Shown here: positions 56,238 to 64,000 of the stretch, piece after piece
How positions within the stretch are numbered: position 1 is the first letter of the stretch
Layout of the letters: each line of letters opens with the position of its first letter
Assembly (NCBI RefSeq): GCF_024347415.1
Contig: NZ_AP025476.1
Span: forward strand, 806,001 to 870,000
DNA: 64,000 bases
Source of the DNA: Vibrio crassostreae
Lineage (GTDB): Bacteria; Pseudomonadota; Gammaproteobacteria; Enterobacterales; Vibrionaceae
Direction: 5' to 3'
Notes under the pieces: generated by a model
Databases searched by the model: none
Told to the model about the DNA's origin: nothing
Seen by the model: the letters and a program-made list of their open reading frames with translations, nothing else
Made by a program: the position numbers and the translations under genes

Positions 56238-58889
56238 ATGTTGAAGAGAAACTTACTATCTGTAGCGGTATTGGCTGGTTTGACGGGTTGTGCTGTAACA
56301 CAAGCACCTGAGCAACAGGTGGTTAATGCATTGGCTGATAACCTTGATGTGCAATATGAAGTTCTAACCAATCACGGTGCGAATGAAGGCATGGCTTGTC
56401 AGGACTTAGGTGCTGAATGGGCGTCATGTAATAAAGTAAACATGACGTTAACTAACGATGGTGAAGCGATTGATTCGAAAGATTGGACTATCTACTTCCA
56501 CAGTATTCGCCTTATCTTAGATGTTGATAATGAGCAATTTAAGATTACTCGTGTAACTGGCGATCTTCATAAACTAGAACCTACTGAAAAATTTGATGGC
56601 TTTGCAGCTGGTGAAGAAGTGGTTCTTCCACTGACGAGTGAATACTGGCAACTGTTTGAAACCGACTTCATGCCGGGTGCATTCGTTACTGCGCCAAACG
56701 CAGAACCTAAGATGATTGCTTCATTGAATACGGAAGATGTTGCGTCATTCGTAACGGGTCTAGAAGGTAACAATCTTAAGCGTACACCAGATGACAATAA
56801 TGTAATGGCTACAGCAGTGACGCGTTTCGAAAAGAATGCAGATCTAGCAACGCAAGATGTATCAACAACATTACTACCAACGCCAATGTCGGTAGAGGCG
56901 GGTGAAGGTTCAGTCAGCATTGCTGGTGGTATTGCCCTACCTAAAGACGCATTTGATGCTGAGCAATTCGCAGCAATTGAAGAACGTGCAGATGTGGTAA
57001 ACGTAGATGTGAGTGGCGACCTACCTGTTAGTGTTGCTGTTGTTCCTACTCAGTTTACGGGTGATTTGGCGAAATCTGGCGCTTATGAACTAAGCATCTC
57101 GGAAGAGGGGATTGCGATTAAAGCGTTTGATAAAACAGGTGCTTTCTACGCAGTTCAGTCTATTTTTGGCCTAATAGACAGTCAGAACGCTGAATCATTA
57201 CCACAACTGTCGATCAAAGATGCACCGCGCTTTGATTACCGCGGTGTGATGGTGGATGTTGCTCGAAACTTCCACTCAAAAGATGCCATCCTAGCAACGC
57301 TAGATCAAATGGCTGCATACAAGATGAATAAACTTCACCTTCACTTAACTGATGATGAAGGCTGGCGTTTAGAAATCCCAGGTTTACCAGAGCTAACGGA
57401 TGTAGGGTCTAATCGTTGTTTTGATTTGGAAGAGCAAAGCTGTTTATTGCCTCAGCTAGGTTCAGGTCCAACAACAGACAACTTTGGCTCTGGTTTCTTT
57501 AGTAAGGCGGATTACGTCGAGATCTTAAGCTACGCAAAAGCGCGCAGTATCGAAGTAATTCCAGAGATTGATATGCCAGCACACGCTCGTTCTGCTGTGG
57601 TATCGATGGAAGCGCGTTACACTCGCCTAATGGCGGAAGGTAAAGAAGCGGAAGCAAATGAATACCGCTTGATGGATCCACAAGATACATCGAACGTAAC
57701 CACGGTTCAGTTCTACGATAAGCAAAGCTTCATTAACCCATGCATGGAATCTTCGACTCACTTTGTTGATAAAGTGATCTCTGAAGTGGCGGCAATGCAC
57801 CAAGAAGCGGGCGTTCCACTAACAACTTGGCACTTTGGCGGCGATGAAGCGAAAAACATTAAGTTAGGCGCAGGCTTACAAGATATTAATGCAGAAGATA
57901 AAGTGGCGTGGAAAGGTAACATTGACTTATCTAAGCAAGACAAGCCATTCCAGCAGTCTCCTCAGTGTCAGAAATTAATTGCTGACGGTACAGTAAGCGA
58001 TTTCGGTCACCTGCCAAGCCATTTTGCAGAAGAGGTGTCTAAGATTGTTGCTGAGAAGGGTATTCCACACTTTCAAGCATGGCAAGATGGCCTGAAATAC
58101 AGCGAAGGCGAGAAAGCATTTGCGACAGAAAGCACTCGCGTGAACTTCTGGGATGTTCTTTACTGGGGCGGTACTTCATCAGTATACGACTGGTCAGCAA
58201 AAGGGTATGACGTAATCGTCTCTAACCCAGACTACGTATACATGGATATGCCATACGAAGTAGATGCTGCAGAGCGCGGTTACTACTGGGCAACGCGTGC
58301 AACCGATACTCGTAAGATGTTCGGCTTCGCACCAGAAAACATGCCACAAAACGCAGAAACATCATTAGACCGTGACGGCAATGGTTTCTCTGGTAAAGGC
58401 GAAATTGAAGCAAAACCTTTCTACGGTTTATCAGCGCAACTTTGGTCAGAAACAGTTCGTACCGACGAGCAATATGAATACATGGTGTTCCCACGCGTTC
58501 TTGCAGCAGCTGAGCGTGCATGGCATCGAGCAGATTGGGAAAACGACTACAAAGTGGGCGTTGAATACTCTCAAGAAACTAACCTAGTGAATAAGCAAGC
58601 TCTAAACAGCGACTTTAATCGCTTCGCGAATATTGTTGGTCAACGTGAACTGGCTAAGCTTGAGAAAGCAGGCATTGATTATCGACTACCAGTACCGGGC
58701 GCTCAGGTTATTGATGGTAAGCTAGCGATGAACGTTCAATTCCCAGGCGTAGAGCTGCAATACTCTGCTGATGGCGAAAACTGGTTAACGTATGACGAGC
58801 AACAACGTCCATCGGTTTCTGGCGAAACTTACATCCGCTCTATCTCTGAAAGTGGCGAGAAAGTAAGTCGAGTAACCTCAGTTAAATAA
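56238..58889 (+). CDS. Beta-N-acetylhexosaminidase / chitobiase lipoprotein (GH20)
   Basis: Splits chitobiose and chitooligosaccharides into GlcNAc at the cell surface. I start at the ATG at 56238, giving 883 residues with lipobox LTGC (Cys18); an upstream Met at 56199 is disfavoured. Order: an N-terminal carbohydrate-binding CHB_HEX domain, a GH20b domain, the GH20 TIM barrel, and a C-terminal immunoglobulin-like domain (SVSGETYIRSIS). The catalytic acid motif is HFGGDEAKN (Asp-Glu pair). Related enzymes are chitin-induced in Vibrio; the neighbouring porin may serve uptake. Confidence 0.95.
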   Translation: MLKRNLLSVAVLAGLTGCAVTQAPEQQVVNALADNLDVQYEVLTNHGANEGMACQDLGAEWASCNKVNMTLTNDGEAIDSKDWTIYFHSIRLILDVDNEQFKITRVTGDLHKLEPTEKFDGFAAGEEVVLPLTSEYWQLFETDFMPGAFVTAPNAEPKMIASLNTEDVASFVTGLEGNNLKRTPDDNNVMATAVTRFEKNADLATQDVSTTLLPTPMSVEAGEGSVSIAGGIALPKDAFDAEQFAAIEERADVVNVDVSGDLPVSVAVVPTQFTGDLAKSGAYELSISEEGIAIKAFDKTGAFYAVQSIFGLIDSQNAESLPQLSIKDAPRFDYRGVMVDVARNFHSKDAILATLDQMAAYKMNKLHLHLTDDEGWRLEIPGLPELTDVGSNRCFDLEEQSCLLPQLGSGPTTDNFGSGFFSKADYVEILSYAKARSIEVIPEIDMPAHARSAVVSMEARYTRLMAEGKEAEANEYRLMDPQDTSNVTTVQFYDKQSFINPCMESSTHFVDKVISEVAAMHQEAGVPLTTWHFGGDEAKNIKLGAGLQDINAEDKVAWKGNIDLSKQDKPFQQSPQCQKLIADGTVSDFGHLPSHFAEEVSKIVAEKGIPHFQAWQDGLKYSEGEKAFATESTRVNFWDVLYWGGTSSVYDWSAKGYDVIVSNPDYVYMDMPYEVDAAERGYYWATRATDTRKMFGFAPENMPQNAETSLDRDGNGFSGKGEIEAKPFYGLSAQLWSETVRTDEQYEYMVFPRVLAAAERAWHRADWENDYKVGVEYSQETNLVNKQALNSDFNRFANIVGQRELAKLEKAGIDYRLPVPGAQVIDGKLAMNVQFPGVELQYSADGENWLTYDEQQRPSVSGETYIRSISESGEKVSRVTSVK

Positions 58890-58907
58890 TCGATAAGCAC
58901 TATTAGT

Positions 58908-58960
58908 AAAAGAGCTCCTGACCTTTATCTTATTCAAGATAAAACGGGAGCTCTTTTTGT
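58908..58960 (+). terminator. Terminator after chitobiase
   Basis: AAAAGAGCTCC pairs with GGGAGCTCTTTTT with an inner TTTATCTTATTCAAGATAAA stem, then GTTT. Confidence 0.85.
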
Positions 58961-59422
58961 TTGATGCGAATTAGGTGTTTATCCAAAACTGAAACATATA
59001 GAAATCGCCTTTGTTTATATCGTCAACAATGCACATAAGGTGACTTTAATCCCAAAAGTGACGCGCTTCTCATTATTCTCTTCAAAAAATAAGTCCCCTG
59101 TAAAAAACTCTAAATCAGATGTGATTCAACTATCTGAATCTAATTTTTCTTCATGAAATAACGTGATCCCGATCTGTATATTTTTCCATCTTGAGTTTTT
59201 TATCAATTTTTATGTTTTTAAATTATTGATTTTAAAGAGTTAAATAACTTGTCTTTTTTTGATAGTGAGAGAGATCACTCTGTCGCCCCTTTTATTTTGA
59301 AACGCAAATTAATTCGAGCAGCATAGATTTCATGCCAGGGAGGCGACCAACTACTCAAGCGGTGAAGGTGAATGATGTACCGAAGATATGCCGCTGAAAA
59401 AATCAAACTAAGGCAGTTTACT
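58961..59422 (+). promoter_or_regulatory. Upstream region of the small porin with CRP-like site
   Basis: About 460 bases without a gene, A/T rich. The symmetrical AGTGA-GAGAGA-TCACT (59264-59279) matches the CRP site TGTGA-N6-TCACA at eight of ten positions. No certain -10/-35; nothing else recognised. Confidence 0.45.
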
Positions 59423-60079
59423 ATGAAAAAAATTATCGCTCTAAGTGCTCTTTCTCTTGCTTTCGCTTCTAGTGCTTTTGCTGGTTCTTCTTACGTTACA
59501 GGTAACGTTCAATTTCACTCTGATTTCCAACCAAACGCGACGTCAACTCTAGAAGCGGGCCACACGTTTGATTCAGGCACAACACTACTAACAGAGTTCG
59601 ATGGTATCTCTCTTGGTAAGTACGACAATGACGCAATCCAAGACAGCGGTCTAGGTAACTCTCCATACATCACTCTAGGTGTTGAGCAGATGTACAACAT
59701 CAATGACAACCTATGGGTTGCTGCGGGTTACCACCACCTACTAAACAACGGTGAAACGGTTCAGTACCGTCCATTGGTTAAGATCGGTTACAACTTCGAT
59801 AACGGTATCTCTATTAGCAACCGTACTCGTTACCACGCTATGGAAGATAGCAAAGCTGACGATCAAACTCGTTTTGACAACCGTATCGGTTACGCAGTAA
59901 ACGCTGAGCTAGCTCTAAGCTACAACAACGTATACGTAATCAGCGATGCTGATAACACAATGGACCACGAGCTTCGTGCGACATGGACTCGTCAAGGCGT
60001 TCAACCTTACTTTGAGTACCGTAACCAAGCTGACAACGCTAACAATGCATTCGTATTCGGTGCTTCTTACGGCTTCTAA
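59423..60079 (+). CDS. Small outer-membrane porin, KdgM/NanC-like
   Basis: Likely a narrow outer-membrane channel for acidic or small oligosaccharides. I start at ATG 59423 (MKKIIALSALSLAFASSAFA is the signal peptide), giving 218 residues; an in-frame Met at 59372 lies upstream of any signal. The mature part alternates hydrophobic and polar residues in beta-strands and ends with the outer-membrane signature ...ASYGF. Length and RTRYH suggest the KdgM group, but the call is by general pattern. No pectin or sialate genes lie near; the chitobiase is upstream. Confidence 0.55.
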   Translation: MKKIIALSALSLAFASSAFAGSSYVTGNVQFHSDFQPNATSTLEAGHTFDSGTTLLTEFDGISLGKYDNDAIQDSGLGNSPYITLGVEQMYNINDNLWVAAGYHHLLNNGETVQYRPLVKIGYNFDNGISISNRTRYHAMEDSKADDQTRFDNRIGYAVNAELALSYNNVYVISDADNTMDHELRATWTRQGVQPYFEYRNQADNANNAFVFGASYGF

Positions 60080-60230
60080 GCTGATTCACTTGGCTGTTTA
60101 GTCGATTAGATTATTGGCTAAGTGAGCTTCTTTGCTAATTAGCTTTTTTGTTAACTAGCGACGAAAACATAGCGGTACCAACAGCCCGGTTGGTGCCGCG
60201 ACAAGATTTGCTTTACTGTCCAAAAGCAAA

Positions 60231-60286
60231 GAGCCTAGCAAGTAAACCACAGTCTTGGGTTTACTTAATGTTAGGCTCTATTTTTA
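60231..60286 (+). terminator. Terminator after small porin
   Basis: GAGCCTA(ACA) pairs with (TGT)TAGGCTC and an inner AGTAAACC/GGTTTACT pair, followed by TATTTTTAT. Confidence 0.85.
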
Positions 60287-60326
60287 TAACTTCTTAAATA
60301 TTGCTTTGCGCCGGTTTCTTTACGCT

Positions 60327-60767
60327 CTAATTACCATCGTAATGACGGTATTCAAACACCTGACCTTTCTCGTTAAACGCATAAACAGAATACTCGTCTT
60401 TCTTATCGCCATACTCCATGCCCGGCGAGCCCATTGGCATGCCTGGAACCGCCAAGCCAATCGCATTGCGTGGTGGGTTTTCTAAAAAGGCTTTCACGTC
60501 CTCTGCTGGAATGTGCCCTTCAAATACGTAACCGTCGATCTCTGCCGTATGGCAAGAAGCCAGCTCTGGCGTTACTCCTAACTTCTGCTTGATAGGATTC
60601 ATGTCATCGTGGAGCTTCTCTGTGACATCGAAACCTGCGTCTTGCATGTGTTCTGTCCATTCTGTGCAGCAGCCACAGTATGGAGACTTATGGTTGAGAA
60701 CATCAGTAGCGAGAGCTTGTCCTGAAATTGCAGCGAGTGCAGTAAGAGTCATAACTTTACGAATCAT
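60327..60767 (-). CDS. DUF411 metal-binding protein
   Basis: Secreted protein of unknown activity; family members are often found next to copper genes. I start at the ATG at 60767 ([15 protein letters not shown]), which has GAGG in the right place, giving 146 residues with signal peptide to ALA. Key features are [11 protein letters not shown] (three Cys), a second conserved Cys-His in [14 protein letters not shown], and a Met/Pro-rich loop [14 protein letters not shown]. The start overlaps the copA stop by 11 bases, so it belongs to the copA transcript and probably handles periplasmic Cu. Confidence 0.88.
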   Translation of the reverse strand: MIRKVMTLTALAAISGQALATDVLNHKSPYCGCCTEWTEHMQDAGFDVTEKLHDDMNPIKQKLGVTPELASCHTAEIDGYVFEGHIPAEDVKAFLENPPRNAIGLAVPGMPMGSPGMEYGDKKDEYSVYAFNEKGQVFEYRHYDGN

Positions 60768-63507
60768 GGTTAACCTCATGAATATGGTTTTTGTTGATAT
60801 TAGAATGAGTGGGTTTGAACAGTCTTAATCTGTTGGCATTGCTGACTACGGTGATTGATGACATCGCCATCGCAGCGCCTGCAACGACAGGGCTAAGTAA
60901 AAATCCAAAGAATGGGTAGAGCACACCAGCCGCAATTGGAATACCAAGTGAATTATAGATAAAGGCACCAAACAGGTTTTGCTTCATGTTTCTCACGGTC
61001 ACTTGGGAAAGCTCAATCGCGTTACTGACCGATAATGGCGACGAGTTGAGGAGTGTCATTTGCGCACTCTCGATGGCGACATCACTGCCACTGCCCATTG
61101 CGATACCTATGTCGGCCTGAGCAAGCGCTGGTGCATCGTTAATGCCATCTCCAACCATAGCAACACTCTTATATTGTTGTTGAAGCTGAACAATATGCTG
61201 AGCTTTCTGCTCCGGAAGTACTTCTGAGATAACTTCGTCGATACCGACGTTCTTACCAATGGCCTGAGCAACAGAATCGTTGTCGCCCGTTAACAGCACT
61301 GTGTGAATTCCGGCGGATTTTAGTTGAGCTATCGCCTGTTTACTATCTATTTTTAACGCGTCTGAAATGCCCAATATGCCTTCTAGTTTTTGGTCAATCA
61401 CGATGAAAATAGGCGTCCAGGCTTGCGAGCGGCAAAGCTCGATGAAATCTTCGCCAATCTCTGTATTGATGCCTAATTGGGTGAGGTATTTAAGAGAGCC
61501 GACTTGAACGTGTTTTCCGTTAATGTTGGCTTGTACGCCAAGGCCTCGGCGGTTTTCAAAGTCGCTGTGTGGGAGTGCTGAAACTTGTAAGCTCTCTGCA
61601 TATTGGCAAACGGCTTTCGCTAATGGGTGTTCTGAACCGACTTCAACCGAATAGGCGTAAGCCAACAGTTCTTGTTCTGATAGGTTGTGATAAAACGCTT
61701 GTTGCACGCTTGGTTTCCCTTGGGTTAGGGTGCCCGTTTTATCAAACACGACTGCATCGATTTTGCTGGCTGATTGCAACACATCGGCGTCTTTGATCAG
61801 AACGCCAAACTCAGCGGCTTTACCTACGCCGACAGTAATAGAGAGTGGAGTCGCTAGGCCTAAGGCACACGGACAAGCGATGATCAGCACGGTGGTCGAT
61901 ACTACAAGCATGTAACTGGCACTTGGTTGTGGGCCAACAAAAAACCAAACTAGGGCGGCAACAGCTGCGATTGCGACCACAACGGGCACGAACACGGCAG
62001 AAATAGAGTCGGCAAGTTTCGCTATCGCAGGTTTGCTGCTTTGTGCCTGGCGAACCATCTGAATGATTCGAGCTAACATGGTGCTTGAGCCAATCCCAGT
62101 CGCTTCAATAATTAAGCTACCATCGCCATTAATGGTGCCCGCAGAAACGCCATCACTCACCGATTTAACGTTGGGAAGTGGTTCACCGGTCAGCATCGAT
62201 TCATCGATGTAAGACTCACCAGATACCACAACACCATCAACTGGCACTTTTTCTCCCGGTTTGACGCGTACTTGCATGCCGACTTGGATAGCTTCTACAG
62301 CAATGGTTTGTTCTTTGCCATCGACGATGACCACCGCTTTTTGAGGTTGTAAGTTAATCAGTGCCTGTAGCGATTTCGTGGTGCGAGCTTTGGCTTTGGC
62401 TTCAATATAGTGACCCAAAGAAATAAGGCCAACGATCATCGCACTCGCCTCAAAGTAGACATGGCGAGAGGCTTCTGGGAACCATGATGGAATTAGCACA
62501 ACCAACATTGAATAGAACCATGCTGCGCCTGTACCTAGAGCGACGAGTGTGTCCATGGTAGCGCGTTTGTGCATCAGTGATTGCCACGCGTTAGTGAAGA
62601 AGCTCCGCCCAGAGGTGGCTAGTAGCACTAGGCAGATCACACCAATGAAGCCCCAAGCCAGTTGGTCACTAAGTGTAGCAATGGTCATGCTGCCACCGAA
62701 TATGCCCCATACCATCAGCGGAGCCCCAAGCAGTAGTGCGCTCACTGAGTTTTTCAGGAAGGCCTTTTGAGTGCGAAGTTGCTGTTCTTGCTGTTTTTGC
62801 TGTTGAGTCGCTGCATCGTCGACAAACTCGGCGCCATAACCTGCTGCTTTCACCGATTTGATTAGAGCGTTTTCAATGATGTCTCTTGTTTGAGAGGTGA
62901 AAACCAAGGCAGTCTGCTCTGCAAGGTTAATCTGTGCTTGGTCGACGAACTCATTCTTTTTCAATGCTTTTTCGACCGAAGAAACGCAACTCGCACACGT
63001 CATTCCCTCAAGAACAAGGTGATAGGTATATTGGCTGGCAACGGGTTCAGTTAAAGTTGCTTCTGTAGGCGCCAGTTTTTTATCTTCTTCTAAATCTGAA
63101 CTCGATGAAAGGTCATTCGTTTCAGAGTAGGGAGCTGCGTGATAACCCACGCTTTCGACCAGCTCAATAACCTCGGATTCAGAAAGCAGAGTAACCAGTG
63201 ATAGCTCCTGTTTGCTGACTTCAAGGTTTGAGGTTTGCTCGGTTTGTTCAAGCGCTTGAGTCAGTTTGCTCACACACTTTCCGCAGCTGAGGCCGGATAG
63301 CGAAAGGTGCAGCTGATTACCCATAGAATAGCCAAGCGTTGCTAACTGTTCGTTGAGCTGAATGTAACTAGAAGGAGTCGAAATATCGATGTAGGTTGGC
63401 GATATGTCATTGATCGTCGTGTTGTTGAGATCGCCAAACAGTGTGCGGACTTTTTTCGCACAACCCATGCAATTTAGACCGTTGAGCGCGGTTGTGTAGT
63501 GGTTCAT
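60757..63507 (-). CDS. copA: Cu(I)-exporting P-type ATPase
   Basis: P1B-type ATPase pumping Cu(I) out of the cytosol. I start at the ATG at 63507 ([10 protein letters not shown]) because it follows GGAG and because the CueR-type promoter at 63536 would start transcription downstream of any earlier start. The 916 residues have three HMA domains with CxxC at 13-16, 75-78 and 171-174, eight predicted membrane helices, TGE in [12 protein letters not shown] in [12 protein letters not shown], the phosphorylated Asp in [11 protein letters not shown] and [11 protein letters not shown]. Three HMAs is more than the two of E. coli. DUF411 is overlapping downstream. Confidence 0.97.
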   Translation of the reverse strand: MNHYTTALNGLNCMGCAKKVRTLFGDLNNTTINDISPTYIDISTPSSYIQLNEQLATLGYSMGNQLHLSLSGLSCGKCVSKLTQALEQTEQTSNLEVSKQELSLVTLLSESEVIELVESVGYHAAPYSETNDLSSSSDLEEDKKLAPTEATLTEPVASQYTYHLVLEGMTCASCVSSVEKALKKNEFVDQAQINLAEQTALVFTSQTRDIIENALIKSVKAAGYGAEFVDDAATQQQKQQEQQLRTQKAFLKNSVSALLLGAPLMVWGIFGGSMTIATLSDQLAWGFIGVICLVLLATSGRSFFTNAWQSLMHKRATMDTLVALGTGAAWFYSMLVVLIPSWFPEASRHVYFEASAMIVGLISLGHYIEAKAKARTTKSLQALINLQPQKAVVIVDGKEQTIAVEAIQVGMQVRVKPGEKVPVDGVVVSGESYIDESMLTGEPLPNVKSVSDGVSAGTINGDGSLIIEATGIGSSTMLARIIQMVRQAQSSKPAIAKLADSISAVFVPVVVAIAAVAALVWFFVGPQPSASYMLVVSTTVLIIACPCALGLATPLSITVGVGKAAEFGVLIKDADVLQSASKIDAVVFDKTGTLTQGKPSVQQAFYHNLSEQELLAYAYSVEVGSEHPLAKAVCQYAESLQVSALPHSDFENRRGLGVQANINGKHVQVGSLKYLTQLGINTEIGEDFIELCRSQAWTPIFIVIDQKLEGILGISDALKIDSKQAIAQLKSAGIHTVLLTGDNDSVAQAIGKNVGIDEVISEVLPEQKAQHIVQLQQQYKSVAMVGDGINDAPALAQADIGIAMGSGSDVAIESAQMTLLNSSPLSVSNAIELSQVTVRNMKQNLFGAFIYNSLGIPIAAGVLYPFFGFLLSPVVAGAAMAMSSITVVSNANRLRLFKPTHSNINKNHIHEVNHDS

Positions 63508-63535
63508 ATCGATACTCCAATTCTCATCTACGCCT

Positions 63536-63566
63536 AACATAAACCTTCCCGTAAGGGTAAGGTCAA
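63536..63566 (-). promoter_or_regulatory. CueR-type promoter of copA
   Basis: Reading leftward: -35 TTGACC (63566-63561), a 19-base spacer (63560-63542), -10 TATGTT (63541-63536). The spacer contains the dyad ACCTTACCCTTACGGGAAGGT (63563-63543), the pattern bound by CueR, a MerR-family activator. The long spacer is the hallmark of MerR-type promoters. copA starts about 28 bases after the -10 end. Confidence 0.93.
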
Positions 63567-63756
63567 ACATAAATTCAAGAATTTGATCTTAGTGGTGCAT
63601 TAGCTGATGGATCCAATTTGGGAATGAGAGATGGGAATAAAGGATCCGCGGCTATAATCTACTGGCTAAGGCAATAGTTTTGCTACTTTGAAGGTAGAAT
63701 TCGGCTTTCTACAATCGCTTTCGCACAAGATCAGCACATTAATCATTCACTACTGA

Positions 63757-63784
63757 TTGTAGATTTAAGCGGTGGTGATAAAAT
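63757..63784 (+). promoter_or_regulatory. Putative promoter of gltX
   Basis: -35 TTGTAG, 16-base spacer, -10 TAAAAT, then the G/C-rich AGCGCCC discriminator about 80 bases before the start codon. The rest of 63570-63756 holds nothing recognisable. Confidence 0.45.
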
Positions 63785-63871
63785 AGCGCCCAAAATTTAG
63801 TGATATTTGTCTGCTGCAGGCTTTGTAATAGCGATCACTAAAAGAATCACCTACATAATCAAGGTATTTAA

Positions 63872-64000
<129 letters not shown>

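Noticed and set aside
63508..63570. Longer copA frame starting at 63570
   Set aside because: It lies over and upstream of the CueR-type promoter, so those codons would not be transcribed from it.

Overview
The window is a 64-kb piece of a Vibrio chromosome, most likely the large chromosome of a Splendidus-clade or related marine species. The genus call rests on the Na+-translocating NADH:quinone reductase (Nqr) operon, a NutA-type 5'-nucleotidase, a GH20 chitobiase lipoprotein, and close protein similarity to Vibrio families recalled from memory. The species is a guess. Nearly everything is core genome. I see no insertion sequence, prophage, integron, CRISPR array or toxin-antitoxin pair.

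Layout. 1-5.6 kb: the end of the nqr operon (nqrB partial, nqrC, D, E, F) followed by its two maturation genes, apbE (attaches FMN to NqrB and NqrC) and nqrM. 5.6-13.4 kb: a REC-REC-GGDEF response regulator, dinB with a LexA box, a RecQ-family helicase, a small Gre-factor homologue, a YggN-like secreted protein and an NSS-family transporter. 13.4-26.3 kb: a long leftward cluster for lipoylation, cell-wall elongation and envelope/ribosome upkeep (lipA, lipB, ybeD, dacA, rlpA, rodA, mrdA, rlmH, rsfS, holA, lptE, leuS). 26.5-34.3 kb: a zinc-ribbon protein, then lnt, corC, ybeY, phoH, miaB leftward and ubiF rightward. 35.5-38.3 kb: a leftward operon of 19 tRNA genes. From lipA to the tRNA operon the order matches the E. 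coli lipA-leuS-lnt-miaB-ubiF-metT/glnX region, but the tRNA operon has grown from seven genes to 19.

38.4-48.7 kb is a second E. coli-like block: ychF, pth, prs, ispE, lolB leftward, then hemA, prfA, prmC, sirB2, sirB1, kdsA rightward. 48.7-54.3 kb holds nutA, ybaK, rluF with a long disordered tail, smrA, a 46-residue DUF3149 gene, and tRNA-Pro followed by two decayed copies of itself. 54.3-60.3 kb is more accessory: a small secreted protein, a TraB/GumN protein, chitobiase and a small KdgM-like porin. 60.3-64 kb holds a DUF411 protein and the copper exporter CopA under a CueR-type promoter with a 19-bp spacer, then the start of gltX.

The most notable non-routine signals are the tandemly amplified tRNA array, the stepwise decay of tRNA-Pro/terminator units (about 112 bp apart), a 7-bp tandem repeat between lnt and its terminator, several unexplained intergenic inverted repeats, and the overlapping copA-DUF411 pair. 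I did not find a clear undescribed multi-gene system.
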